Position numbers and translations under genes: made by a program
Shown here: positions 17,563 to 25,387 of the stretch, piece after piece
Layout of the letters: every line of letters starts with the position of its first letter
Numbering within the stretch: position 1 is the first letter of the stretch
The notes under the pieces: model-generated
What the model saw: the letters and a program-made list of their open reading frames with translations, nothing else
The model's database searches: none
What the model was told of the DNA's origin: nothing
From: Deltaproteobacteria bacterium
GTDB taxonomy: Bacteria > Myxococcota > B64-G9
Assembly: GCA_019307065.1 (NCBI GenBank)
Contig: JAFDKH010000005.1
Location: 1 to 57,915 of the forward strand
Length of the DNA stretch: 57,915 nt
Direction of reading: 5' to 3'

Positions 17563-18374
17563 TGATTCCTCCCGGTCGCGGGTGCATCTTCGCGGACTGT
17601 CATGATCGGTTCGCCAAAAAGAGCAAAGCGCAGCCAGCGAAAGGCGAATTGCAAAAGGGCCTCATCATTGGTTCGCATTTGCTCAACGAGATCATCTTCA
17701 AGCTCGAATCTTTTCAAAAAGGTCGTATCGAAAACAAATCTACGAAAAGCATCCAGGTCGTAACAGGCCGTGTAGTACATATCCATACGTTTTAAGTCAA
17801 ACTGTCGTCCACCGATGAACCAGGGATGAGTGACTATGCCGGCATGCCCGGCCTCGATCTTTTCTCGCTCTACGACCGACTGGTTTTTGCGCCAGGAGTC
17901 AACTGTCCACTCGTTTGATTCTTTAGTGCCCTCACAAAAATCGTCTTCGAACAAAAAGTAAATCGGCTTAGGTTCTTCACCGGCCCGGGCCGGGGGCAGA
18001 CCCATACCCAGCGGATACATCCGGCAAGACCAGGGCCGCTCGTCGTAGACACTGCAGCCTTGCTCGCCGAGGAAAGGACATTTTTTATCGTCTTCGGAAC
18101 GCATTTTCAAAACCACGACCGGCAATTTCAACTCTTTAGTCATCGGGGTCAAGGTGTGCTGATTCAGAAAATCGGTCGTAGTCATGTTCGTCTTGCGCGA
18201 CAGACGTAAGACATCCAGCGGGGTGAGTAGAATATTTACGTCCGCACAACACTTTGTGAAGCAGGCCAGATCCTTGTGACAACCGAAACAGAATTTTTCG
18301 TCACCGGTCAGCTTTCGTTTGTCACCCAAGGCATAAGGAAGCCCGCCAGGCTCATTCGTTTTTGGATCGCTCAT
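17559..18374 (-). CDS. YkgJ-family cysteine-cluster protein in the apr-qmo operon
   Basis: 271 residues with an N-terminal cysteine cluster (CFGCHKDLACFTKCC) and a second set (CPFLGEQGCSVYDERPWSCRMYP). This matches the YkgJ zinc- or iron-chelating domain family (PF03692 type). The function is unknown. Homologous proteins lie near apr and qmo genes in sulfate reducers, so a role in Fe-S or metal handling for AprBA/Qmo is a fair guess. No signal peptide is seen, so the CFGCH is not expected to bind heme. The start MSDPK is preferred; a TTG two codons earlier is possible. It overlaps qmoA by four bases. Confidence 0.82.
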   Translation of the reverse strand: MSDPKTNEPGGLPYALGDKRKLTGDEKFCFGCHKDLACFTKCCADVNILLTPLDVLRLSRKTNMTTTDFLNQHTLTPMTKELKLPVVVLKMRSEDDKKCPFLGEQGCSVYDERPWSCRMYPLGMGLPPARAGEEPKPIYFLFEDDFCEGTKESNEWTVDSWRKNQSVVEREKIEAGHAGIVTHPWFIGGRQFDLKRMDMYYTACYDLDAFRRFVFDTTFLKRFELEDDLVEQMRTNDEALLQFAFRWLRFALFGEPIMTVREDAPATGRNQ

Positions 18375-18431
18375 TGTCAAATCCGCTCAAGTGAAAATGT
18401 TCAAGTTACGAAAAAAACCACCGTCACAATG

Positions 18432-18710
18432 TCAGGTCTTTTTTACAATGCAATCAAGTAAAGCCGAATCCGACCACACGGCAAGCGGAGAGGCTTGGCC
18501 TGAATCTGGATCCACCACCCGATAACGGTAAGAAACCTTTACCTCGTATTGGTTCCACATCCAGTCCCAGCCTTCGCGATAATAAGAACAGTCGTTGTTA
18601 AAACAAGCCCACTGCACTCGGTCATCCCAGCCGGAGGCCTCCGGCATTTCAAAGGCCTGCAGCTGCTGACCGCAATGAGGGCATATCAGGGTATCTTGTG
18701 TTTGGGGCAT
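18432..18710 (-). CDS. Small zinc-ribbon protein downstream of aprA
   Basis: 92 residues. The N terminus has CPHCGQQL and, 23 residues on, CFNNDC, giving a four-cysteine zinc-ribbon like those of ogr/Delta-type proteins. The middle is rich in aromatics (DCSYYREGWDWMWNQYEVKVSYRYRV). It lies between aprA and the YkgJ-type gene on the same strand, just past the aprA terminator hairpin, so its expression would depend on read-through. The role is unknown; a small accessory of APS reductase is possible only from position. Confidence 0.72.
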   Translation of the reverse strand: MPQTQDTLICPHCGQQLQAFEMPEASGWDDRVQWACFNNDCSYYREGWDWMWNQYEVKVSYRYRVVDPDSGQASPLAVWSDSALLDCIVKKT

Positions 18711-18732
18711 TTATTTTCCTGCCATTTAAGAC

Positions 18733-18764
18733 AAGCCCCAGACGCCTTTTGGCGCCTGGGGCTT
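18733..18764 (-). terminator. Stem-loop terminator or attenuator after aprA
   Basis: A 14-bp stem with one mismatch (AAGCCCCAGGCGCC, loop AAAA, GGCGTCTGGGGCTT on the minus strand) lies 37 bases after the aprA stop. The T-tract is weak, so it may give partial termination and raise aprBA transcript over the downstream qmo-sat genes, or protect the 3' end. Confidence 0.75.
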
Positions 18765-18801
18765 ATTGTTTCAAACATCCACTTTTTGTGAATCCCGGAA
18801 A

Positions 18802-20673
18802 TTAGAAGACGTGCTTGATCGGCACCTTCTTCAGTTCCCATTCACCGGTCTTGGCAGTGTAAGTGCAGTTCACGAAGCACTCCCAGTCTTTGTCCATGCT
18901 GGGTTTGTCGGACCGGAAATAGTAGCCGGGCCAACGAGTCTCTTCGCGGAACAAGATGGTGCGCACATGAGCTTCGGCCTGGAACATCCGGTGATAACTC
19001 TCCCAGCAACGCATCAAATCGTGCAAGTCTTTGGCACCCAGCTTTTCGGAGTCTTCCCTGAGCATGGCCAGCAACTCGAGGCACTTCTCCAGGTTTTTCT
19101 CTGAAGTCGTGAACTGGGCGGTCACGCCACCGGCGTACTCGTCCATCATTTTCTGCAAACGCATCATGAACATCTTGGGCAGAATGTAGTGCGGGTTGAC
19201 ATCTGCTTGGGTTGTCTTGCCGACATTCTCCTCGTAAACGACCATCGGCCTCAAGGCAATCTCTTTTATCTTGGCTATCTCGCCATCGTCGTAGTTACAA
19301 GCATCCTTGTTCTCACTGGCGAATTTGCACATAGCCTTGCCGGCGATCCGGCCTTCGGCGTGGGACCCGGAAGAGAACTTGTGCGAAGAGGCGCCCGAAG
19401 CGTCTCCGGCCGCAAACAAGCCCTTGATCGTGGTCATGTTGTCGTAGCCCCAGAAGTACCCATCCGGAGCAATATCCTTGGGACCACTGACCCATGCGCC
19501 GGAAGCACCCGAGTGTGAACCGATGAAGTACGGCTCGGCTGCGGCAATCTCGGAAGATCTCTCTTCGGGCTGGGTGTTAGTGGCGGCCCAAAGCAGGGCC
19601 TGCGAGATGGTCATATCCAGGAAGTCTTCCCAAGCTTCGTTTTCGAGTTCTTTCATTTTCTTCTTGAAGGCTTTGGGATCATCCTTGAACTCAGCCGCAA
19701 TCTTTCCAATTGCTTCTTCGGTGCGCATGTAGATCGGGCCTTTGCCTTCCATGACGTCGAGCATCATCAGCCAGTTGCGCAGGTTAGCCGGAACAGGTTT
19801 GACCTTGCCGTAGGGAAGCCATTTTTCGAGTTCGCTGGCGCGGGTCTGCATGTAGGCTTCGCCCAGGGCGTTGGTGGCCCGTGACTTGAACAACAGGAAC
19901 CAGGCCCCGACCGGACCGTAAGCGTCTTTGAAGCGAACCGGAATGAAGCGAACTTCCTGGCAGGTCATTTCGGCACCGGCCTCCAGAGTGAAGTAGGCCG
20001 ACGCGCCCGAGTTGAACGGCGGGTACCAGGCGCGACCGGCACCTTCGCCGGATGAACGCGGCTTGAACACACCAACCGCACCGCCCATGGCCGCCAGGGT
20101 GGCCTTGGCTTTGAACACGTAGAATTTGTTCTCGCGAACCGAGAAGCCAACCGCACCGGCGCAACGCTCACCGTCCATCAACGGACCGGTAATGAAGACG
20201 CGCTCGTAAATGTTGTCGATCCCCATGGCGTTCTTGGCCGCTTCGGCCACGATTACTTTGTAAGACTCGCCGTTGATCATTAACTGCCAGCGACCTTCGT
20301 GTACGTAACCGCCGTCTTTGTCTTTCCAGATCGGCAGGCCCCATTTTTCGAACAAGTGCACGGAAGAGTCAACGTGGCGGGCGATGTTGGCTACCAGATC
20401 TTCGCGGGTGACGCCCATCAAGTCGTTGCGGACGTAGCCCACGTAATCTTCCATAGTGTTCTCGCCGTCTTTCAGGCCGACATACTGGTTGATGGCGGAA
20501 AGGCCCATCGCAACGGCGCCGGAGCGATCCATGGCAGCTTTGTCTACCAGGGCTACCTTGAGGCCGAGCTTCTTGGCCCAGTGAGCCGTTTCGACGGCAG
20601 CCCCGCAGGCGGCCATACCGCCACCGAGGATGAGAACGTCAGTTTCAACTACGACGGTTTCAAAATCAGTCAT
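18802..20673 (-). CDS. aprA: Adenylylsulfate reductase alpha subunit
   Basis: 623 residues, the FAD-binding catalytic subunit that reduces adenosine 5'-phosphosulfate to sulfite and AMP in the cytoplasm. Seen: the dinucleotide fold VLILGGGMAACGAA, then MDRSGAVAMGLSAINQYVG, a conserved flavoenzyme block (FKPRSSGEGAGRAWYPPFNS) and the C-terminal EETRWPGYYFR. The start is the ATG at 20673 behind AAGGAGAG; an upstream in-frame start would run into aprB. It follows aprB after 14 bases and ends before a terminator-like hairpin. Confidence 0.97.
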   Translation of the reverse strand: MTDFETVVVETDVLILGGGMAACGAAVETAHWAKKLGLKVALVDKAAMDRSGAVAMGLSAINQYVGLKDGENTMEDYVGYVRNDLMGVTREDLVANIARHVDSSVHLFEKWGLPIWKDKDGGYVHEGRWQLMINGESYKVIVAEAAKNAMGIDNIYERVFITGPLMDGERCAGAVGFSVRENKFYVFKAKATLAAMGGAVGVFKPRSSGEGAGRAWYPPFNSGASAYFTLEAGAEMTCQEVRFIPVRFKDAYGPVGAWFLLFKSRATNALGEAYMQTRASELEKWLPYGKVKPVPANLRNWLMMLDVMEGKGPIYMRTEEAIGKIAAEFKDDPKAFKKKMKELENEAWEDFLDMTISQALLWAATNTQPEERSSEIAAAEPYFIGSHSGASGAWVSGPKDIAPDGYFWGYDNMTTIKGLFAAGDASGASSHKFSSGSHAEGRIAGKAMCKFASENKDACNYDDGEIAKIKEIALRPMVVYEENVGKTTQADVNPHYILPKMFMMRLQKMMDEYAGGVTAQFTTSEKNLEKCLELLAMLREDSEKLGAKDLHDLMRCWESYHRMFQAEAHVRTILFREETRWPGYYFRSDKPSMDKDWECFVNCTYTAKTGEWELKKVPIKHVF

Positions 20674-20687
20674 TGTTCTCTCCTTTC

Positions 20688-21122
20688 CTACTTGGTCCAA
20701 ACCTTGTCCATACCAATGGACTCTGGTTCGGTGAACAGTGCCGTGCCTTCAAGGTCCGGCTCGTTGGCCCAACCACCGGCCGGCTCGGCCTTGCCTTCAG
20801 GCGTGGTGCGAATGGGGAACTTGAAGCGCTTGATGGTTCCATTGCGGAACTTGACCGTCCACATGATATTGTCGGTCGACCGCATCGGGATAACCGAGGC
20901 ACCCATCGGAACGAAGTCGGCATAGCCGCGCACGTCCATCGCTTGGGTCGGGCACATTTTAACGCAACACATGCACTCCCAACATTGTTCGGGTTCCTGG
21001 TTGTAGGCTTTCATTGATTCCTTGTCCAGAACCATCAAGTCATTCGGACAAGCGTGTTGGCAGGCGGTCTTATCGAGCGCCTTGCACCCGTCACATTTTT
21101 CCGGGTTCACAAAACTTGGCAT
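20688..21122 (-). CDS. aprB: Adenylylsulfate reductase beta subunit
   Basis: 144 residues, the ferredoxin subunit with two [4Fe-4S] sites. Visible cysteines are in CDGCKALDKTACQHACP and CWECMCCVKMCP. The C-terminal half is the usual tail that wraps AprA (GYADFVPMGASVIPM). It delivers electrons from Qmo to the AprA flavin. A strong AGGAGGT site precedes the ATG. It is the first gene of the apr-qmo-sat run, with a 199-base upstream gap that should hold the promoter. Confidence 0.97.
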   Translation of the reverse strand: MPSFVNPEKCDGCKALDKTACQHACPNDLMVLDKESMKAYNQEPEQCWECMCCVKMCPTQAMDVRGYADFVPMGASVIPMRSTDNIMWTVKFRNGTIKRFKFPIRTTPEGKAEPAGGWANEPDLEGTALFTEPESIGMDKVWTK

Positions 21123-21232
21123 CCGTCACCTCCTAGGCCTTTATGGCCAATTATTAAGTTGTGTTGCCAAAAAAGTTATCGATCACACAGCACGATTACT
21201 TGATACTTTCACGAACCACCAGCAAGGGTTTT

Positions 21233-21245
21233 CCCCTTAAAGGGG
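21233..21245. promoter_or_regulatory. Palindrome upstream of aprB
   Basis: CCCCTT-A-AAGGGG at 21233-21245 is a perfect palindrome with a one-base centre, immediately followed by a GGGGCCCCC run. It lies in the 199-base gap between the LysR gene stop and aprB. It could be the lysR terminator core or an operator for the apr operon. A small GACGC-TAT-GCGTC palindrome (21318-21330) overlaps the lysR stop. No convincing -35/-10 pair was settled on. Confidence 0.4.
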
Positions 21246-21321
21246 CCCCCACTTATTCATTCTAAGGCGTCACTGTCAAGCCTATTTTTTGAATTGAAGT
21301 GATAAAAATATTTGATAGACG

Positions 21322-22257
21322 CTATGCGTCAGAATTCTCAGATTCCAGGCAGCCTTTCCAGGTGGAACCGTATTGGCGGAGCTCTTCTACAAAGGCCTCG
21401 GTTGCCTGACTCATTTCGAACTGTTTCCAGGTAACCAGCGCAATTCTGCGCATAATTGGGGGGCCGACATCGATTCGTGAAAGCGAGCCCTTGGGCCCGC
21501 CGGCGCAAGCAACTTCCGATCTGGTGACCATATCCGGCAAGAAGGCAGCTCCCAGGCCGATTTCAACCATCTTTTTGACGGTTTCGACATTGTCGGTCGA
21601 GGCGACCGATTTTACGCTAACACCCAGCCGGGCCAGAAGATCACTTACGATTCTTCCGGTCGGGCTATCCTGCGACAAGGAAATGAACGGCATTCCCTTC
21701 AGCTCTGAAGGGCGCACTACGTCGCGGCCGTAGAATGGGTGGGTCTGACCGCATACAAGTGACACTCGTTCTTCGATAATGGTCTCTTGTTGGAGTCGGC
21801 GATCTGCGCGTGGGTTGGCCACCAGAGCGAGATCAATCGAGTTCGAAAGCAGGGCTTCGAGAATCTCACTATTGTTACGGTAAAGGACGGTCGGGCTGGC
21901 AGTCGGATATATCTCACGCGTAATCCACAGAACTTGAGGCAGGAAATAGATCCCGACGCTATTGATCGTTCCGATCCGGATCTCGCCGGCAACTCCTTCG
22001 GCCAACTCCTCGACCGCTCGCCGGGCTTGCCTGACAGTCTCCATCACTTCCTTGGTGTGCTCGAACAGGACTCGACCGGCTTCTGTCGGGCTGACGCCCC
22101 GCGGGCGTCGATTGAACAGGCGAACTCCCAACTCTTGCTCGAGCTGCTTTATCTGGTAGGAAAGCGCCGGTTGAGTGATGTGCAGCCTTGTTGTCGCCCG
22201 ATTGAAGCCCCCCTCTTCGATAATGGCCATAAAACAACGTAATTGGTGCAGTTCCAC
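21322..22257 (-). CDS. LysR-family transcriptional regulator between apr and dsr operons
   Basis: 311 residues. The N terminus has the winged helix of LysR proteins (MELHQLRCFMAIIEEGGFNRAT, with HITQPALSYQIKQLEQELG), followed by a periplasmic-binding-like effector domain (EIRIGTINSVG, ALVANPRADRR, FISLSQDSPTGRI). It resembles the CysB/CbbR/Cbl-type branch by pattern only. It lies upstream of aprB on the same strand and is divergent from dsrA, an ideal position to control both core operons. The effector is unknown; APS, sulfite or a reduced sulfur compound are candidates. Confidence 0.93.
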   Translation of the reverse strand: MELHQLRCFMAIIEEGGFNRATTRLHITQPALSYQIKQLEQELGVRLFNRRPRGVSPTEAGRVLFEHTKEVMETVRQARRAVEELAEGVAGEIRIGTINSVGIYFLPQVLWITREIYPTASPTVLYRNNSEILEALLSNSIDLALVANPRADRRLQQETIIEERVSLVCGQTHPFYGRDVVRPSELKGMPFISLSQDSPTGRIVSDLLARLGVSVKSVASTDNVETVKKMVEIGLGAAFLPDMVTRSEVACAGGPKGSLSRIDVGPPIMRRIALVTWKQFEMSQATEAFVEELRQYGSTWKGCLESENSDA

Positions 22258-22537
22258 AGTTCCACTCCGACTAGCTCAACAAATTACCAGGCAACAGTTT
22301 AAAACCCGATGTTTTCATTCACTGATAAGCTGCTTCGATACCACTGTGTACCATTAGAAAAATTTTCCTATATAGATCTCGCTAACTATCTGCATCCAGT
22401 CATAATTCAACTCGTATTTCGGTTCAAAATGCCAGTTGGTTGCAAGGCCTCAAAAAACTATCATAAACTGGACGCGGGTATCAAATCATTTTATCAGCGG
22501 CATTCAAATTTTGACGCCACAGTTCGCCCAATAGTTA

Positions 22538-22566
22538 TTGACATCGGTATCGAGTGGTGGAACTAT
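22538..22566 (+). promoter_or_regulatory. Candidate sigma-70 promoter of dsrA
   Basis: A consensus -35 TTGACA at 22538-22543 is followed after 17 bases by AACTAT, a poor -10. If used, transcription would start near 22573 and give a leader of about 110 bases that includes the GC-rich hairpin. This is a by-eye guess. Confidence 0.3.
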
Positions 22567-22567
22567 C

Positions 22568-22604
22568 TCCCGGCGTCCCAGCCGGGACCCCTATAGATTG
22601 GGGG
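22568..22604 (+). promoter_or_regulatory. Stem-loop in dsrA upstream/leader region
   Basis: TCCCGGC, loop GTCCCA, GCCGGGA forms a perfect 7-bp stem at 22568-22587. It is followed by CCCC-TATAGATT-GGGG, able to form a second short stem to 22604. There is no T-tract. In otherwise AT-rich sequence these are likely RNA structures in the leader or an operator. Confidence 0.45.
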
Positions 22605-22685
22605 ATAAAACCCTGCTTGGGAACGGATTTGAAAACGATTGTTGGTTCTTTTTTCCACATCTATAGATATTGAAAGGAGTTGCTA

Positions 22686-23882
22686 ATGAGCGTGAAACTA
22701 AGGGAGACACCGCTTATTGATGAGCTCGAAAAGGGCCCCTGGCCAAGCTTCGTCAAGGAAATTAAATTGAGTGCGGTCGAGAACGAGGCATCAAATGATC
22801 TACTCGGCGTGCTCGAGCGCTCGTATCACGAAAAAATCGGTCACTGGAAACACGGCGGTATCGTCGGTGTGATGGGTTATGGCGGCGGAGTCATCGGCCG
22901 TTACAACGATTTGCCGGAAGAGTTCCCTCACGTAGCGCATTTCCACACCATCCGGGTCAACCAGCCGGCCGGCTGGTATTATACTTCGGACGTTCTGCGC
23001 AAGATCTGTGATATTTGGGAGAAACACGGGTCCGGTTTAACGAATATGCACGGATCTACCGGTGACATAATACTCTTGGGCTGCAGAACCGAAGCCTTAG
23101 AACCGGTCTTCGCCGAGTTGACCGCAATCGGGTTCGATCTGGGCGGCTCCGGGTCCGATGTGCGGACACCCAGTTGCTGCTGCGGCGAGTCTCGCTGCGA
23201 GTTTGCCTGCTACGACACAATGGCAGCCTGCCACGACATCACCAATCATTTCCAGGACGAGCTGCATCGCCCGGCCTTCCCCTATAAATGGAAATTCAAG
23301 TTCTCCGGTTGCGGTAACGACTGTGTGGCTTCGATTGCCCGTTCGGATATGTCGATCATCGGCCTGTGGCGCGACGAGATCAAGATTGATCAGGCCGAAG
23401 TCGCCAAATATGTAGCTGCCGGCAAGTTCGATATGTCGCGTGATGTTGTCGGCCGTTGTCCTTCGCACTGCATGAGCTGGGACGGCAAGACCCTATCGAT
23501 TGGAAACTCCGATTGCGTCAAGTGCATGCATTGCATCAACGTCATGCCCAAAGCGCTGCGCCCGGGCGACGATCGCGGCGCGGCCATCCTGCTCGGCGCC
23601 AAAGCCCCGATCATTGGTGGAGCTTTGTTGGCCGCCACCATGGTGCCCTTCATTAAGATGGAAGCCCCTTACGACGACATTAAAGAGCTATGTGAAGCCT
23701 GCTGGGACATCTGGGGCGAACACGGCAAGAACCGTGAGCGAATCGGCGAATTCATCCAGCGGGTAGGCCTGGGTAACTTCCTCGAGGAAATCGGCCTCGA
23801 TCCGATTCCCGAGATGGTTGTTCATCCGCGGACGAACCCTTACATCTTCTTCGAACTCGGCGAAGACGACGACGAAGAGTAA
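22686..23882 (+). CDS. dsrA: Dissimilatory sulfite reductase alpha subunit
   Basis: 398 residues, of normal length. DsrAB reduces sulfite with siroheme, yielding a trisulfide on DsrC. The cluster ligands for siroheme/[4Fe-4S] are in [11 protein letters not shown] and GCGNDC, and the inserted ferredoxin domain has CPSHCMSW and CVKCMHC. The ATG at 22686 is chosen because AAAGGAG lies six bases upstream; a TTG two codons earlier is in frame but inside the Shine-Dalgarno site. dsrB follows 43 bases on. Confidence 0.98.
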   Translation: MSVKLRETPLIDELEKGPWPSFVKEIKLSAVENEASNDLLGVLERSYHEKIGHWKHGGIVGVMGYGGGVIGRYNDLPEEFPHVAHFHTIRVNQPAGWYYTSDVLRKICDIWEKHGSGLTNMHGSTGDIILLGCRTEALEPVFAELTAIGFDLGGSGSDVRTPSCCCGESRCEFACYDTMAACHDITNHFQDELHRPAFPYKWKFKFSGCGNDCVASIARSDMSIIGLWRDEIKIDQAEVAKYVAAGKFDMSRDVVGRCPSHCMSWDGKTLSIGNSDCVKCMHCINVMPKALRPGDDRGAAILLGAKAPIIGGALLAATMVPFIKMEAPYDDIKELCEACWDIWGEHGKNRERIGEFIQRVGLGNFLEEIGLDPIPEMVVHPRTNPYIFFELGEDDDEE

Positions 23883-23925
23883 GTAGCCCAGTTCAATAAC
23901 CTAGGTCACCAAGGAGGATTTAAAT

Positions 23926-25002
23926 ATGGCTGAAAAAAGAATAACAGACATCGGCCCCCCTCATTATGAAAAATTCCTGCCCCCGATTATCAAAGAGAAC
24001 TACGGGAAATGGAAATACCATGAGATTCCAAAACCGGGCGTTTTGATGCACGTCAGTGAATCCGGCGCCAAGCTGTTCTCGGTCAGGGCAGCCACACCGC
24101 GACTGGCCAGCACCAAGACAATTCGCCTATTTGCCGACATCGCCGACGAGTTTTGCGACGGCCACCTGCGTTACACCAGCCGCAATAATGTCGAGTTCTT
24201 GATTTCCGATGAGAGCAAAGTCGACCCGTGTGTCGCCCGCCTGACGAAAGAAGGCTATCCGGTCGGCGGAACCGGCGCTTCGATTACTAATATCGTCCAC
24301 ACTCAGGGTTGGATACATTGCCACTCTTCGGCTTCGGACGCCTCCGGCGTGGTCAAGTCGGTCATGGACGATCTCTTCCCGTATTTCAACGAAAAAACCC
24401 TGCCGGCCAAGCTGCGCATCGCCTTTGCTTGTTGCCTGAACATGTGCGGCGCGGTGCACTGCTCGGACATCGCCATCCTGGCGGTTCACCGGCATGCGCC
24501 CGTGGTCGATCACGCGATGATGGCCAAACAGTGCGAGATTCCGTCGACGGTAGCCTCTTGTCCGACCGGAGCCATCAGAACCGCCACGGTCGACGGCCAT
24601 AAGTCAGTCGAGGTAATCGAAGAACAGTGCATGTTCTGCGCCAACTGTTTCTCGGTTTGCCCGGCCATGACTCTGAACGATCCCGAGACCGACGGTATTT
24701 CAATCTGGGTCGGCGGCAAGGTCAGCCAGGCGCGCCACGTGCCTATGTTCTCGAAGCTGGCTATTCCCTACTTGCCCAACACTCCGCCGCGTTGGCCCGA
24801 AGTAGTCGCGGCCGTCAGGAATCTGGTCGAAGTATATGCCGCCAATGCACAGCCATTCGAGCGCATGGGCGAATGGATTGAGCGAATCGGCTGGCCGAAG
24901 TTCTTTAAATTGGCCAAGCTTGATTTCACCAAGTACCACCTCGATGACTTCACTCACGCTGGTGAATATTACAACCGTTCGGCCCATAACAAACTTTCTT
25001 AG
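23926..25002 (+). CDS. dsrB: Dissimilatory sulfite reductase beta subunit
   Basis: 358 residues. Siroheme-cluster cysteines are visible in [12 protein letters not shown] and in CPTGA, and the ferredoxin insertion has [12 protein letters not shown]. It forms the alpha2beta2 enzyme with DsrA, in the cytoplasm. An AGGAGG site precedes the ATG. Only nine bases separate it from dsrD. The sequence looks like a reductive-type bacterial DsrB, an impression from neighbours (dsrD) rather than a tree. Confidence 0.98.
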   Translation: MAEKRITDIGPPHYEKFLPPIIKENYGKWKYHEIPKPGVLMHVSESGAKLFSVRAATPRLASTKTIRLFADIADEFCDGHLRYTSRNNVEFLISDESKVDPCVARLTKEGYPVGGTGASITNIVHTQGWIHCHSSASDASGVVKSVMDDLFPYFNEKTLPAKLRIAFACCLNMCGAVHCSDIAILAVHRHAPVVDHAMMAKQCEIPSTVASCPTGAIRTATVDGHKSVEVIEEQCMFCANCFSVCPAMTLNDPETDGISIWVGGKVSQARHVPMFSKLAIPYLPNTPPRWPEVVAAVRNLVEVYAANAQPFERMGEWIERIGWPKFFKLAKLDFTKYHLDDFTHAGEYYNRSAHNKLS

Positions 25003-25011
25003 GAGAAGGCC

Positions 25012-25248
25012 ATGAGCGATGTAACTGTTGAAGCAGTCGCCGAAGCCATGTTCGAAATGGTCACAGAGTACCATGGCAAAAAGAACCTGAAAGCCCTCGA
25101 CTTGGTCAAGGCAATGATTCAGAAGTATGGCGAAGACTCGATCGACAAGAAATTTTGCAAGAAGGCCATTCGGATCTTGATCGATTCGGGCCGCTGTACC
25201 TACTCTTACGTCGGCGGCAGCTATATAGTCTTGCCTCCGGACAGTTGA
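25012..25248 (+). CDS. dsrD: DsrD, winged-helix activator of DsrAB
   Basis: 78 residues with the family pattern KKNLKALDLVKAM and CTYSYVGGSYIVLP. DsrD is a small winged-helix-like protein that has been shown to increase DsrAB activity allosterically. It is a marker of the reductive direction. It is the third gene of dsrABD and is followed after nine bases by a strong terminator. A GGAGAAG site precedes its ATG. Confidence 0.96.
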   Translation: MSDVTVEAVAEAMFEMVTEYHGKKNLKALDLVKAMIQKYGEDSIDKKFCKKAIRILIDSGRCTYSYVGGSYIVLPPDS

Positions 25249-25256
25249 GGTCGATT

Positions 25257-25291
25257 AAGCCACTCGAGTCTCTTTGAGTCTCGAGTGGCTT
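25257..25291 (+). terminator. Rho-independent terminator after dsrABD
   Basis: AAGCCACTCGAG pairs perfectly with CTCGAGTGGCTT (12 bp), with an inner CTC/GAG pair in the loop region, and is followed by TTCTTTT. It separates dsrABD from the dsrL-to-dsrP run as transcription units. Confidence 0.92.
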
Positions 25292-25341
25292 TTCTTTTGC
25301 TCGCGTTTACTCGGGCAGGGACTCCACATTTGACTGACTTG

Positions 25342-25362
25342 GTTTCATCGGTGCCATGAAAC
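25342..25362. promoter_or_regulatory. Inverted repeat upstream of dsrL
   Basis: GTTTCAT-CGGTGCC-ATGAAAC, a perfect 7-bp dyad with a 7-base spacer, lies between the dsrD terminator and the dsrL start, where the promoter for the second dsr transcript should be. It may be an operator. An adjacent TTGACT at 25330-25335 could be a -35 element. Confidence 0.4.
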
Positions 25363-25387
25363 ACCTGGACAAAAAGGGCATAAAAGA

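Larger units (their letters stand above)
22258..22685. other. 428-base AT-rich gap between lysR and dsrA
   Basis: No credible gene is seen; a 95-codon open frame on the plus strand has no start signal and no recognisable sequence. The gap must hold the divergent promoters of lysR and dsrA, a possible LysR operator and the dsrA leader, which contains a strong hairpin described separately. Confidence 0.7.

Noticed and set aside
18276-18290. CFGCH in the YkgJ-type protein, read as a heme c motif
   Set aside because: The protein has no signal peptide and the cysteines belong to the YkgJ cluster; a cytoplasmic c-type heme is not expected.
22309-22596. A 95-codon open frame on the plus strand between lysR and dsrA
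   Set aside because: No ribosome site, AT-rich composition unlike the genes around it, no recognisable sequence, and it runs through the leader hairpin.
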